This document shows positions 1 through 7,745 of a stretch of 64,000 bases of DNA, one piece after another. The notes under the pieces were generated by a model. It saw nothing but the letters and a program-made list of their open reading frames with translations, did no database searches and had not been told where the DNA came from. The position numbers were made by a program, and so were the translations under genes. Positions within the stretch are counted from its first letter, which is position 1. Each line of letters begins with the position of its first letter. Source of the stretch: JAGNXB01 sp964471595 (GTDB lineage Bacteria > Bacteroidota > Bacteroidia > Chitinophagales > Saprospiraceae); assembly GCA_964471595.1 (NCBI GenBank), contig CAYYGN010000016.1:1-64000 (forward strand). Reading direction: 5' to 3'.

Positions 1-14
1 TTGAGCGGCTGGGA

Positions 15-269
15 TTAGGTCCCAAAGAGGCCTATGCTTTGGAAGAGGACAGCTTCGGCATACATGGCTTTTAGCTTAGCATTCTCCACCTCAAGATCCT
101 TGAGACGCTTCAAATCAGACGCCTCCATGCCAGAGTACTTCTTACGCCAACCGTAAAATGTAGCAAGGCTGATCCCAAGCTCACGAGATATATCGGCCGC
201 AGATCGACCAGATTCGTTGTCTTTGAGGGCCTTGATGATCTGCGCCTCTGAAAAATTGCTTCGCTTCAT
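15..269 (-). pseudogene. IS3-family transposase OrfA, 3' truncated
   Basis: 84 codons. Residues 1-71 are a typical IS3 OrfA: an N-terminal helix-turn-helix (residues about 8-45, with SRELGISLATFYGWRKKY) and the start of a leucine-zipper segment (LKRLKDLEVENAKLKAMYAE). Family members continue with a conserved zipper end of about 15 residues (ALENAALKD-like). Here the frame instead runs into an unrelated tail, VLFQSIGLFGT, and stops. OrfA normally binds the element ends and is fused to OrfB by frameshifting. With OrfB absent, this copy cannot transpose on its own. It may be an internal deletion or the junction with other DNA. Confidence 0.65.
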
Positions 270-289
270 AAGTCCAAAGTTTACAATTT

Positions 290-319
290 TGAACTGTCTT
301 AAAAAAGCGGAAGTCTACA
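290..319 (-). repeat. IS3-type terminal inverted repeat (IRL)
   Basis: On the minus strand the sequence begins TGTAGACTTCCGCTTTTTTA and continues to TTCA. It has the TG start and position (about 20 bases before the OrfA start codon) expected for the left end of an IS3-group element. The matching right end is not in the window, so the exact length is estimated. Confidence 0.5.
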
Positions 320-363
320 ATAAGTACTGTAATCCAGATAGAAAAGTAGAACTGGCTAATTCT

Positions 364-420
364 GTACATAAAAATGTACCTAATAATGGGAAGGCTTCAA
401 TTTCAATTTGAAGGCTTCAC
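364..420. repeat. Small hairpin and short direct repeat beside the IS end
   Basis: GTACAT-AAAA-ATGTAC forms a perfect 6-bp hairpin at 364-379. GAAGGCTTCA occurs twice (390-399 and 410-419), the second copy overlapping the comM stop codon. Between the copies, CTTCAA and TTGAAG can pair. Either could act as a weak terminator for the minus-strand comM operon. No gene is visible in 320-416. Confidence 0.35.
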
Positions 421-1976
421 CCCGCCCAACCTTCGCGGTCCAGGCTTCTGTATTGGATGGCCTCAGCCAGATGCTCCACCTTGATATCCGGACTCCCTGC
501 GAGGTCGGCCGCCGTTCTGGCCACTTTGAGGATGCGGTCGTAGGCGCGGGCGGAAAGCTGGAGGCGTTGCATCGCCGTCCGGAGGAGGGTCGTCCCTGCC
601 TGGTTGATCCGGCAGACCTCCTGGACCATCCGGCTGGGCATCTGGGCATTGCAGTGGATGCCCGGCCATTCGCGAAATCGCGCTTCCTGGATCTCCCGGG
701 CATTTTCCACACGTGCGCGAATATCCTTGCTGGTTTCGGAAGGCCGTTCAAATCGGGACAATTCCTCATAACTGACCGGTGTCACTTCAACATGGAGGTC
801 AATTCGGTCCAACAAGGGACCCGATATCCGGGTCAGATAGCGTTTGACCACGCCGGGTCCGCAGACACATTCTTTTTCAGGATGGTTGTAATACCCACAG
901 GGGCATGGGTTCATGCTGGCGATCAGCATGAAACTGGCGGGGTATTCGATGCTGATTTTGGCCCGGGCGATGGTGACCCTCCTTTCTTCCATGGGTTGCC
1001 GGAGCACTTCGAGGACCGTTCGCTTGAATTCCGGCAATTCGTCGAGGAACAAAACGCCATTATGCGCGAGGGAGATTTCTCCGGGATGGGGGTTGCTGCC
1101 ACCGCCCACGAGGGCCACATCACTGATGGTATGATGGGGACTACGGAAGGGTCGGTTGGTGACCAGTCCTCCATGCGTGGGGAGCACGCCGGCGACCGAA
1201 TGTATTTTGGTTGTCTCCAGGGCTTCATGCAGGGTCAGCGGCGGCAGGATGGTCGGCATTCGCCGGGCCAGCATGGTTTTTCCTGCACCCGGAGGCCCTA
1301 TCAGGATGGCGTTGTGTCCTCCGGCAGCGGCCAGTTCAAGGGCCCGTTTGATATTTTCCTGACCTTTTACATCGGCAAAGTCCACCGGATATTGATCCTG
1401 CTGTTCGGCAAACAGCTCGCGGGTAGGGATAACGGTGGGATGAAGGGTTTGATCGCCCGACAGGAATTCGACGGCTTCCCGAAGATGCTCGATCCCGTAA
1501 ACGTCCAGATCGCTGACGATGGCGGCCTCCCGGGCATTGGCTTTGGGCAGAAGTATCCCTTTGTATTTTTCTTTTCGCGCCTGGATCGCAATGGGAAGGC
1601 TTCCTTTGACGGGCCGGAGGCTCCCGTCCAGGGAGAGCTCGCCCAGCATCAGATACCGGTCCAGGCGGTCGGCCGGCAATTGATCGCTGGAGGCGAGAAT
1701 GCCCAGGGCGATGGGCAGGTCATAGGATGATCCTTCCTTGCGCACATCAGCAGGTGCCAGATTGATCACGATCTTCTGACGGGGCATCCGGTACGCAGAA
1801 TTTTTGAGCGCGGATTCAATACGGTGAAAACCTTCCTTGACGGCGTTGTCCGGCAACCCCACCATGTGATAACCCACCTTGGTCAGGGCACTAACGGCAC
1901 CACCTGTATGTACCTCGATGGTAATGGTCCGGGCATCAATGCCATGGACGGCACTGCTATAACATTTGACCAGCAT
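417..1976 (-). CDS. comM: ComM/YifB-family Mg-chelatase-like AAA+ ATPase
   Basis: 519 residues, the usual length of the family. The N-terminal domain is Lon-substrate-domain-like (VGLPDNAVKE near residue 40, then NLAPADVRKEGSSYDLPIA). The central AAA+ module carries Walker A GPPGAGKT (about residue 220) and Walker B-like GVLFLDELPEF. A four-Cys patch, CPCGYYNHPEKECVCGP, follows and is typical of ComM. The family includes the ComM helicase that promotes branch migration during natural transformation, so a role in recombination of incoming DNA is likely. It starts 2 bases after the acyl-CoA synthetase stop codon, so the two are probably co-transcribed. Confidence 0.92.
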   Translation of the reverse strand: MLVKCYSSAVHGIDARTITIEVHTGGAVSALTKVGYHMVGLPDNAVKEGFHRIESALKNSAYRMPRQKIVINLAPADVRKEGSSYDLPIALGILASSDQLPADRLDRYLMLGELSLDGSLRPVKGSLPIAIQARKEKYKGILLPKANAREAAIVSDLDVYGIEHLREAVEFLSGDQTLHPTVIPTRELFAEQQDQYPVDFADVKGQENIKRALELAAAGGHNAILIGPPGAGKTMLARRMPTILPPLTLHEALETTKIHSVAGVLPTHGGLVTNRPFRSPHHTISDVALVGGGSNPHPGEISLAHNGVLFLDELPEFKRTVLEVLRQPMEERRVTIARAKISIEYPASFMLIASMNPCPCGYYNHPEKECVCGPGVVKRYLTRISGPLLDRIDLHVEVTPVSYEELSRFERPSETSKDIRARVENAREIQEARFREWPGIHCNAQMPSRMVQEVCRINQAGTTLLRTAMQRLQLSARAYDRILKVARTAADLAGSPDIKVEHLAEAIQYRSLDREGWAG

Positions 1977-1978
1977 GC

Positions 1979-3811
1979 TTATACCTTCTCGTCCTGCGCG
2001 TACAATTGATCGATGACGGGCTGGTATTTCTCCAGGATCACCCTTCTTTTCAGTTTGAGGGTCGGGGTGAGCTCCGCATCGCTACCATCATTTTTTACCG
2101 GTTCCCAGGGTTCGGTGATCAAGTGAAATCGTTTGATCTGTTCCACCCTCCCGAAGTGGGGATTGACGGATTCCACGATTCTGTGGTACTTGTCCACTAC
2201 CCGTTCATCCGCCAGCAGTTGCTCCCGTCCGCCAGCGGGAATCCCCTTGTACCGGCACCAATCCATCAGGGCTTCCCAGGCGGGTACGATCAGGGCGGCG
2301 ACATATTTCTTCCCTTCTCCGAGGACCATCGCCTGGTCTACCAGGAAGGACTCCTTCAGGCGGCTCTCGATCGGGGCAGGCGCTACATATTTTCCGCCGG
2401 AGGTTTTCATGAGCTCCTTTTTCCGGTCTGTGATTTTCAAAAACCTGAGATCGCCCCGTTGTTCCCAACATCCCACATCGCCCGTACACAACCAGCGTTC
2501 GCCATTGATTTCCCTGAAAACGCGGGCATTTTCCTCGGGCTTGTTGTAGTATCCCATCATGACATTGGGTCCCTTGACCAGTATTTCCCCCTCTCCCGGG
2601 CCGTATTGATCCTCCTCGACCTCGATCCGCACCTCAATGCCCTCTATCGGGAGACCAACGCAACCAATCCGTGACTTGCCCGGGGCGAAATGCGAAAAGG
2701 CAATACCGGGAGCGGCTTCTGTCAGACCGTATCCTTCCCGAACGGGTATCCCGGCATAGGAAAATACCCGGGCGATGGACACCGGGCAAGGGGCAGCACC
2801 GGTGATGATGCCCCTGAGCTCTCCACCCAGCGCCTGTCGCCATTTGCGAAAGACCAGTTTGTCGGCCACCCATTTTTTCACAAGAGGCCAACCCGTATAA
2901 ACCTTGTCATATTCGTAGTCGGCGGCCTGCCGCAATGCCCAGAAGAACAGCGCTCTTTTGACGCCGGAAAGGCCGAGGCCTTTGTTGTAAATGCGCTCAT
3001 AGACTTTTTCCAAAAGCCGGGGAACGGTCGTGAAAAAATGGGGGCGAAACGACTTCAGATCGCCGTCTTCCCCCCCCAGTCGGTCCGGGGCACTGAAAAG
3101 GGTGCTGACACCGGCATACATGTAGGCAAAGGAAACGGCGCGTTCGAAAATGTGACAGAGCGGCAGAAAGCTCAGGCTTCGCATCCCCGCTTCGACCGGG
3201 ATAAGGGGAAGAATGGTCAGGACATTGAAGACCACATTGTTGTGGCTAAGCATGACCCCTTTAGGAAAACCTGTAGTGCCGGAGGTATAAATGATGGTGA
3301 CCAGATCATCGGGTTTGATCGTCGGGGTAATGGACTGAAGGGCGGTGGTATCTTCCTTGCGCAGGTCCTGCCAGAAGGGAATCTCCGGACGCTGGTCCAG
3401 GGAGATGAGCAGGGACATTCCTTCTGTATCCCTGGCGGCTTCGGAGACTTTTTCATAAAGATCCATACCCCCGACAAAGGCGGCTTTGGCGCCTGCGTCC
3501 CGGAAGATGTACCGGTATTCCCTGCTGCTGATGGTGGGATACACGGGGACGCTGACAAACCCGGCCAATTGACAGGCCAGATCCGCAATTACCCATTCCG
3601 GACGATTGATATAGTCAACAATGACCACGCGGTCCCCTCTTGTCAATCCCTGTGCGAGGAGCCCGGCGGACAATTGTTCGGCGTCCCGGATCAACTGGTC
3701 GGTCGACCACCATACCACCCCATTTTCGGTGGTATATCCGAAAGCGTGTTCCAGGGGATACCGGCTGCGCTGGTATGCCATGAAATCGAAAATCCGTGTA
3801 GGGGTCTCCAT
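1979..3811 (-). CDS. fadD: Long-chain fatty-acid-CoA ligase (AMP-forming)
   Basis: 610 residues, of the bacterial FadD15/ACSL-like type. The AMP-binding P-loop YTSGTTGFPKG is at residues 175-185. GYGLTEAAPG and the later TGDVG and TDRKKELMKTSGGKYVAP complete the adenylate-forming signature. It activates long-chain fatty acids to acyl-CoA in the cytosol for beta-oxidation or lipid synthesis. It is the first gene of a two-gene operon with comM. The upstream 139 bases (3812-3950) contain no clear TAnnTTTG box. Exact chain-length preference cannot be read from the sequence, and the symbol is by family. Confidence 0.9.
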   Translation of the reverse strand: METPTRIFDFMAYQRSRYPLEHAFGYTTENGVVWWSTDQLIRDAEQLSAGLLAQGLTRGDRVVIVDYINRPEWVIADLACQLAGFVSVPVYPTISSREYRYIFRDAGAKAAFVGGMDLYEKVSEAARDTEGMSLLISLDQRPEIPFWQDLRKEDTTALQSITPTIKPDDLVTIIYTSGTTGFPKGVMLSHNNVVFNVLTILPLIPVEAGMRSLSFLPLCHIFERAVSFAYMYAGVSTLFSAPDRLGGEDGDLKSFRPHFFTTVPRLLEKVYERIYNKGLGLSGVKRALFFWALRQAADYEYDKVYTGWPLVKKWVADKLVFRKWRQALGGELRGIITGAAPCPVSIARVFSYAGIPVREGYGLTEAAPGIAFSHFAPGKSRIGCVGLPIEGIEVRIEVEEDQYGPGEGEILVKGPNVMMGYYNKPEENARVFREINGERWLCTGDVGCWEQRGDLRFLKITDRKKELMKTSGGKYVAPAPIESRLKESFLVDQAMVLGEGKKYVAALIVPAWEALMDWCRYKGIPAGGREQLLADERVVDKYHRIVESVNPHFGRVEQIKRFHLITEPWEPVKNDGSDAELTPTLKLKRRVILEKYQPVIDQLYAQDEKV

Positions 3812-3950
3812 GATCGCGTCCCGGTTTCAGGCCTGTAAATAACGCCAATTCCGGCGAGATACGCGACAATTGGGCACTCCACGGCCACGCACAACGTACC
3901 CGCCCGGGGCTATGGCAAAAAGCGGATGGGACGTCGGGGACAGGTGAAGG

Positions 3951-4457
3951 TTACTTCCTTACCTTCTCGAGCAGGTCGGCGCCCTGTACATTCAGGCTGC
4001 GGGACAACCTGGCCACAGTTCCGAGGTCGATCTCTCCCACCATGGTCAACAAAAGAAAACGGGAAGGTCCGCCAACCACCATGACCAGTTCCTTGACGCT
4101 GGATCCGGATCCCTGGGTAAAGAACCGCACCTGCTCTCCCTTTTCCCTGAGCGCCATCAGTTCTTCGTATTTGGCACCGCTCAGTCGGTCACCGCTGGTC
4201 TTGAACAGGGCGGTGCCGTCCTGACCGCTGAGTTGAATGACCCGCATGCCTTTCATCTTTCGAACCATCTGGCGGACGTCATCTTCCATGGCCAGGTCCT
4301 TTTTTTCGGCCATGACTTCAAACATCCTGGCGCTGATATAGGCGGAGGTAAACCGCTGGTCCTTGAGGTAGTCCTGGAAGTGGCGGTTTATCGCGTCGTC
4401 CTGGGCGACAACGCGGATGGAAATGGTGGCAAAGGCGAGGAGCAACAGGTATTTCAT
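3951..4457 (-). CDS. DUF4252 secreted protein
   Basis: 168 residues from the start at 4457, which gives a clean signal peptide (MKYLLLLAFATISIRVVA, cut before QDD). The body matches the DUF4252 pattern: a predicted alpha/beta fold with a 'RVIQLSGQDG' strand and a C-terminal 'MVVGGPSRFLLLTMVGEIDL' segment. A 30-residue in-frame extension upstream overlaps the preceding gene and is unlikely to be coding. In Bacteroidota, DUF4252 proteins commonly follow an ECF sigma factor and its anti-sigma factor, as here, and are probably regulated by them. Molecular function is unknown. Confidence 0.85.
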   Translation of the reverse strand: MKYLLLLAFATISIRVVAQDDAINRHFQDYLKDQRFTSAYISARMFEVMAEKKDLAMEDDVRQMVRKMKGMRVIQLSGQDGTALFKTSGDRLSGAKYEELMALREKGEQVRFFTQGSGSSVKELVMVVGGPSRFLLLTMVGEIDLGTVARLSRSLNVQGADLLEKVRK

Positions 4458-4467
4458 TGGAACGGAT

Positions 4468-4965
4468 TTATTGGGTGGAAAAGATGTCGAGTTCTTGAGC
4501 GTGAGCAACGGATTCCACGGTGAGGGTCTGACCCTGGTCCATGGCACCGGATACCAGGCTCAGCGCTGCGGCAAACTGTTGATAGGCTTCTTCGGGATCA
4601 TCCCAGGTATCCGCCATCAGGGCTACTTCCCGGGAAGCCATTTGTTCCCGGTTCAGCAACCACCAACCGGCGGTCACGATCAGGAGAACGGCGGCGGCAT
4701 AGGCAAGGATCCGGCGGAGAGGTATCACTTTTCCCGTCGTAACGGCAGGAAGACGCTGCATGACCCGGTCTTCAAAGTCAGGGGACAAAGACAAGGCCGA
4801 TCCGGATTCTTTCCAGTCAAAGAGGGACCGCCACTCGAGGTGTTCGTCAGCCACCTCCCCTGAGTGGAAATAAGCCGTCAGACGGCGTTCTTCCTCGATG
4901 GAAGTCTCGGCCGAAAAGTACTTCTCGAGCAACCGGGAAATCTGGGCAGGTGGTTCAACGGACAT
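4468..4965 (-). CDS. Probable anti-sigma factor (single-pass membrane protein)
   Basis: 165 residues. The N-terminal half is acidic and helical (LLEKYFSAETSIEEERRLTA), resembling the N-terminal part of Bacteroidota anti-sigma factors that begin with 'LLEKYF.GETS.EEE..L'. A single transmembrane helix lies at about residues 86-103 (ILAYAAAVLLIVTAGWWLL), followed by a periplasmic tail. It overlaps the sigma factor gene by 11 bases, so translation is probably coupled. The inferred role is to hold the adjacent ECF sigma factor at the membrane until a signal arrives. No zinc-binding HxxxCxxC motif is present, so it is not a ZAS-type anti-sigma factor. Confidence 0.75.
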   Translation of the reverse strand: MSVEPPAQISRLLEKYFSAETSIEEERRLTAYFHSGEVADEHLEWRSLFDWKESGSALSLSPDFEDRVMQRLPAVTTGKVIPLRRILAYAAAVLLIVTAGWWLLNREQMASREVALMADTWDDPEEAYQQFAAALSLVSGAMDQGQTLTVESVAHAQELDIFSTQ

Positions 4966-5467
4966 GGTGTTGCAATTTGACTTTCAGGTGTTGGCGGGCA
5001 CGAAACAACTCCGACTTGACCATGGCCAGCGAAAGACCCAGTATTTCTCCAATCTGGTCATAGGTCATCTCTTCGATTTCGCGAAGGTGGAGGACAAGTT
5101 GCTGCCTCTGCGAAAGGGTTTTGATCGCGGCCTGCACCTTGCGCACTGTTTCACTGGCTTCCATCTGGCGATCCGCCTGAATCAGATCTCCGGCAGGGGG
5201 CAAAACATCGCTGATGTCCGCGTGCTTTTGATCGCGGCCCTTCAGATGATTGAGCGACAGGTTGCGGGTCATGGTCATGCAATAAGCCTCCGGTTTTTCG
5301 AGTCCGGCCAATTCCTGGCGCTTCTTCCAGATACGGAGAAATACTTCCTGGACGATATCTTCTGCCACCATGGGGTCATGGACAAACTTCAGGGCAAAGC
5401 GATACAACTTGTTTTGCAACGGCAAATAAATCCGGCGGAAATCTTCCGTATCCATGTGGTGGACCAT
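4955..5467 (-). CDS. ECF RNA polymerase sigma factor (sigma-70 family)
   Basis: 170 residues, with the two domains of an extracytoplasmic-function sigma factor. Region 2 includes FVHDPMVAEDIVQEVFLRIW (about residues 28-50). Region 4 includes a helix-turn-helix, MTYDQIGEILGLSLAMVKSE (about residues 130-155). It directs RNA polymerase to a small regulon and is probably controlled by the overlapping downstream anti-sigma factor gene. A degenerate -7-like box (TAACTTTC, 5478-5485) precedes the start. The regulon probably includes its own operon with the DUF4252 gene; this is inferred from the common gene order. Confidence 0.92.
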   Translation of the reverse strand: MVHHMDTEDFRRIYLPLQNKLYRFALKFVHDPMVAEDIVQEVFLRIWKKRQELAGLEKPEAYCMTMTRNLSLNHLKGRDQKHADISDVLPPAGDLIQADRQMEASETVRKVQAAIKTLSQRQQLVLHLREIEEMTYDQIGEILGLSLAMVKSELFRARQHLKVKLQHHVR

Positions 5468-5569
5468 TGAGCGGGCGGAAAGTTACAGCCTGGCGCCGTC
5501 TTTCTGTGGGACAATTCCTCCATCCAGGGAAAATCCCTGCGGACTACACCGTGTCATTACCTTTGGGTC

Positions 5570-6247
5570 ATGAAGGAATGGAAGCTGGGCGCCACCGCCG
5601 TTTCCCTGATTTTTCACCCGCTTGGGGTGCCTACTTTGGCCCTGGTGTTTCTGCTCTGGGCCAACCCCTATGCTTTTGGCGTGAACCGGATCGGGGAAAA
5701 ATGGCAACTGGTCTTTACCGTTGCGGTGCTCACGATGGTCATCCCGGCCATTTCCGTGCTGCTGATGCGTCTTCTGCACCTGGTAGAGGATTTGCGGGTG
5801 AGCGAACGCATGCAGCGGATCGGACCCTATATTGCGAGCGGCATTTTCTATTCCTGGCTTTCCCGCAATCTGCTGGCCAGTGATGACATTCCTATCGTAT
5901 TTACCGCCATATCACTGGGATGCACGGTAGCGATATTTCTGTGTTTCGTCATCAACGTGCAATTCAAAATCAGCCTCCACACCGTTGGTGCGTCGGCAAT
6001 GACCGCCATCTTTCTGTTGTTGTGGATGCATTATCCTTATGCCAATGCGGTGGTGGCCATACCCGGATGGGGCGCCGTTCGGATCAGCGTAATGACCATG
6101 ATTTTCCTGTCGGTGCTGGTAGCCGGCCTGGTGGGTACGGCCAGATTGATACTGGGCATCCACCGTCCTTCCGAGGTATATTGGGGATACCTGGCCGGAT
6201 TCATATCACCTTTTCTCGGTCTGCATCTCGCCCGTATTCTGGGTTAA
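5570..6247 (+). CDS. PAP2-like multi-pass membrane protein
   Basis: 225 residues with about six or seven hydrophobic helices. The C-terminal part (VGTARLILGIHRPSEVYWGY) resembles motif 3 of the PAP2 phosphatase superfamily (SR..hG.H...D), and the earlier FKISLHTVGASAMTA resembles motif 2 (PSGHA). The canonical motif-1 KxxxxxxRP is not obvious, and motif 2 has HTVGA rather than SGH. It may be a divergent lipid phosphatase or a non-catalytic relative. It is divergent from the sigma factor and lies 13 bases upstream of mtgA, so it may be transcribed with that gene. Confidence 0.7.
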   Translation: MKEWKLGATAVSLIFHPLGVPTLALVFLLWANPYAFGVNRIGEKWQLVFTVAVLTMVIPAISVLLMRLLHLVEDLRVSERMQRIGPYIASGIFYSWLSRNLLASDDIPIVFTAISLGCTVAIFLCFVINVQFKISLHTVGASAMTAIFLLLWMHYPYANAVVAIPGWGAVRISVMTMIFLSVLVAGLVGTARLILGIHRPSEVYWGYLAGFISPFLGLHLARILG

Positions 6248-6260
6248 TCCTTTGACAAAT

Positions 6261-7067
6261 ATGGCCGCCGAAACATCCCCCAAAATCAACCGGATACACA
6301 CACGGGCACGGGTCGCCTTCCGGTGGTTCATCCAGCGGATTGCCGGTAGTTTCCGGGGCAAGCCCTGGTGGCGCAAAGGATTGGCTGCCCTGTTTTGGGG
6401 CGGTTTCTTTTTCGCTTTCCTGAGTGTCGCCATCACGATGGTTTATGCCGTGGTGCCGGTGTGGATCACCCCGCTGATGGTCATCCGCTCCGTGCAGGGC
6501 ATTCGTGCCGACAAAGAGAAACTTTGGGACAAACGTTGGGTGCCGGGATCGGCGATTTCGTCCCACCTCAAACTGGCAGTGATCTGTGCGGAGGATCAGA
6601 ATTACCTGAAGCACAGCGGATTTGATCTGGGCGCCATCGAAAAGGCCATAAAACACAACAAACGCTCCAAGCGAAAGCGGGGTGCCAGTACCATTTCCCA
6701 GCAGACTGCCAAGAATGTTTTTCTTTGGCCGGGACGTTCGTGGATACGAAAAGGCCTGGAGGTTTGGTTTACCGCCTTGATCGAGCTGTTCTGGAGCAAA
6801 AAGCGCATCATGACGGTTTACCTCAATGTGGTGGAACTGGGCCCCGGCGTGTATGGTGCGGAAGCGGCCTCCAAGCGGTTTTTCCGGAAGACAGCGGCCC
6901 GTCTTGCACCCTCGGAAGCGGCCTTGCTGGCGGCGGTTTTACCCAGTCCGTTGCGTTATTCCGCCCAACGCCCGGGTCCCTGGGTGAGGGAGCGGCAGTC
7001 CTGGGTTTTGCGCCAGATGCGACTGTTTGGCGGCACCTCTTACCTGAAAAGCCACCCGGAATGGTAA
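6261..7067 (+). CDS. mtgA: Monofunctional biosynthetic peptidoglycan transglycosylase
   Basis: 268 residues. After a cytoplasmic N-terminus and one transmembrane helix (about residues 40-62), a single glycosyltransferase family 51 domain follows: the catalytic EDQNYLKHSGFD segment, RGASTISQQTAKN and KKRIMTVYLNVVELGPGVYG. There is no transpeptidase domain. It polymerises lipid II into glycan strands on the outer face of the inner membrane. The chosen ATG at 6261 is preferred over an in-frame TTG three codons upstream. It is followed by pth in what looks like one operon. Confidence 0.93.
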   Translation: MAAETSPKINRIHTRARVAFRWFIQRIAGSFRGKPWWRKGLAALFWGGFFFAFLSVAITMVYAVVPVWITPLMVIRSVQGIRADKEKLWDKRWVPGSAISSHLKLAVICAEDQNYLKHSGFDLGAIEKAIKHNKRSKRKRGASTISQQTAKNVFLWPGRSWIRKGLEVWFTALIELFWSKKRIMTVYLNVVELGPGVYGAEAASKRFFRKTAARLAPSEAALLAAVLPSPLRYSAQRPGPWVRERQSWVLRQMRLFGGTSYLKSHPEW

Positions 7068-7095
7068 GGATCGACAACCTACTTTTGCTCCCGGC

Positions 7096-7656
7096 ATGAA
7101 ATACCTCATCGCCGGATTGGGCAACATAGGCAGGGATTATGAAGGAACCCGCCACAATATCGGATTTGATGTGGTCGACCATCTGGCCCGGACCAGCCAG
7201 GCGGCGTTTGCCCTCGACCAACATGCCCATGTGGCCAGAATGAAATACAAGAGCCGTACACTGGTGCTGATCAAGCCGACGACCTACATGAACCTGAGTG
7301 GAAAGGCCGTGCGATTTTGGATGCAAAAGGAAAACATTCCGATTGAAAATCTGCTGGTGGTCGTGGATGATCTCAACCTGCCCCTGGGACGTCTGCGGCT
7401 GAGAGGCAAGGGTTCAGACGGAGGACACAACGGACTCAAAAACATAGACCAGATCCTGGGAAGGAATGATTATGCCCGTTTGCGGGTAGGTATAGGCAAT
7501 GACTTCGGCACGGGCCGGCAGGTACAATATGTCCTGGGACCCTGGTCGGATGATGAACGGGCCGAATTGCCGGGTCTACTGGATCGCGCTGTAGAAGGGA
7601 TTCACCTGTTTGCCACTATCGGGCTGGCCCGGGCCATGAATGTGGTGAATACCTGA
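7096..7656 (+). CDS. pth: Peptidyl-tRNA hydrolase
   Basis: 186 residues, typical of bacterial Pth. The N-terminal GLGNIGRDYEGTRHNIGFD contains the active-site Asn and catalytic His. KPTTYMNLSGKAV, VVVDDLNLPLGRLRLR and GSDGGHNGLKNI complete the family signatures. The enzyme releases tRNA from peptidyl-tRNAs that drop off the ribosome, an essential recycling step. It lies 28 bases after mtgA in the same orientation. Nothing about the gene is unusual. Confidence 0.95.
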   Translation: MKYLIAGLGNIGRDYEGTRHNIGFDVVDHLARTSQAAFALDQHAHVARMKYKSRTLVLIKPTTYMNLSGKAVRFWMQKENIPIENLLVVVDDLNLPLGRLRLRGKGSDGGHNGLKNIDQILGRNDYARLRVGIGNDFGTGRQVQYVLGPWSDDERAELPGLLDRAVEGIHLFATIGLARAMNVVNT

Positions 7657-7719
7657 AAGCGGTATCAGTTTCACCCATGATGCGCATCATCGTTCCGATT
7701 TCCGCAAAACCGGAATTTT

Positions 7720-7743
7720 GAAGTACTTCCCATCCGGTACTTC
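7720..7743. promoter_or_regulatory. Palindromic site just upstream of ppsA
   Basis: GAAGTACTTC (7720-7729) is a perfect 10-bp palindrome. The half-site GTACTTC recurs at 7737-7743, so GAAGTAC and GTACTTC can also form a 7-bp hairpin. It ends 2 bases before the PEP synthase start codon. That position suits either an operator or a translational control hairpin. The binding protein is unknown. Confidence 0.35.
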
Positions 7744-7745
7744 GC

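Larger units (their letters stand above)
1..319 (-). mobile_element. IS3-family insertion sequence remnant (left end)
   Basis: The element reads on the minus strand. Its left terminus is recognisable at 319 as an inverted-repeat-like end starting TGTAGACTTCCGC, followed by a short leader and an OrfA reading frame. OrfA loses similarity to the family near base 50, and no OrfB (DDE transposase) follows inside the window. The copy is therefore either a deletion remnant or is cut by the contig edge. The flank at 320-416 is AT-rich, unlike the neighbouring genes. Family assignment is from protein similarity recalled, not searched. Confidence 0.7.
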
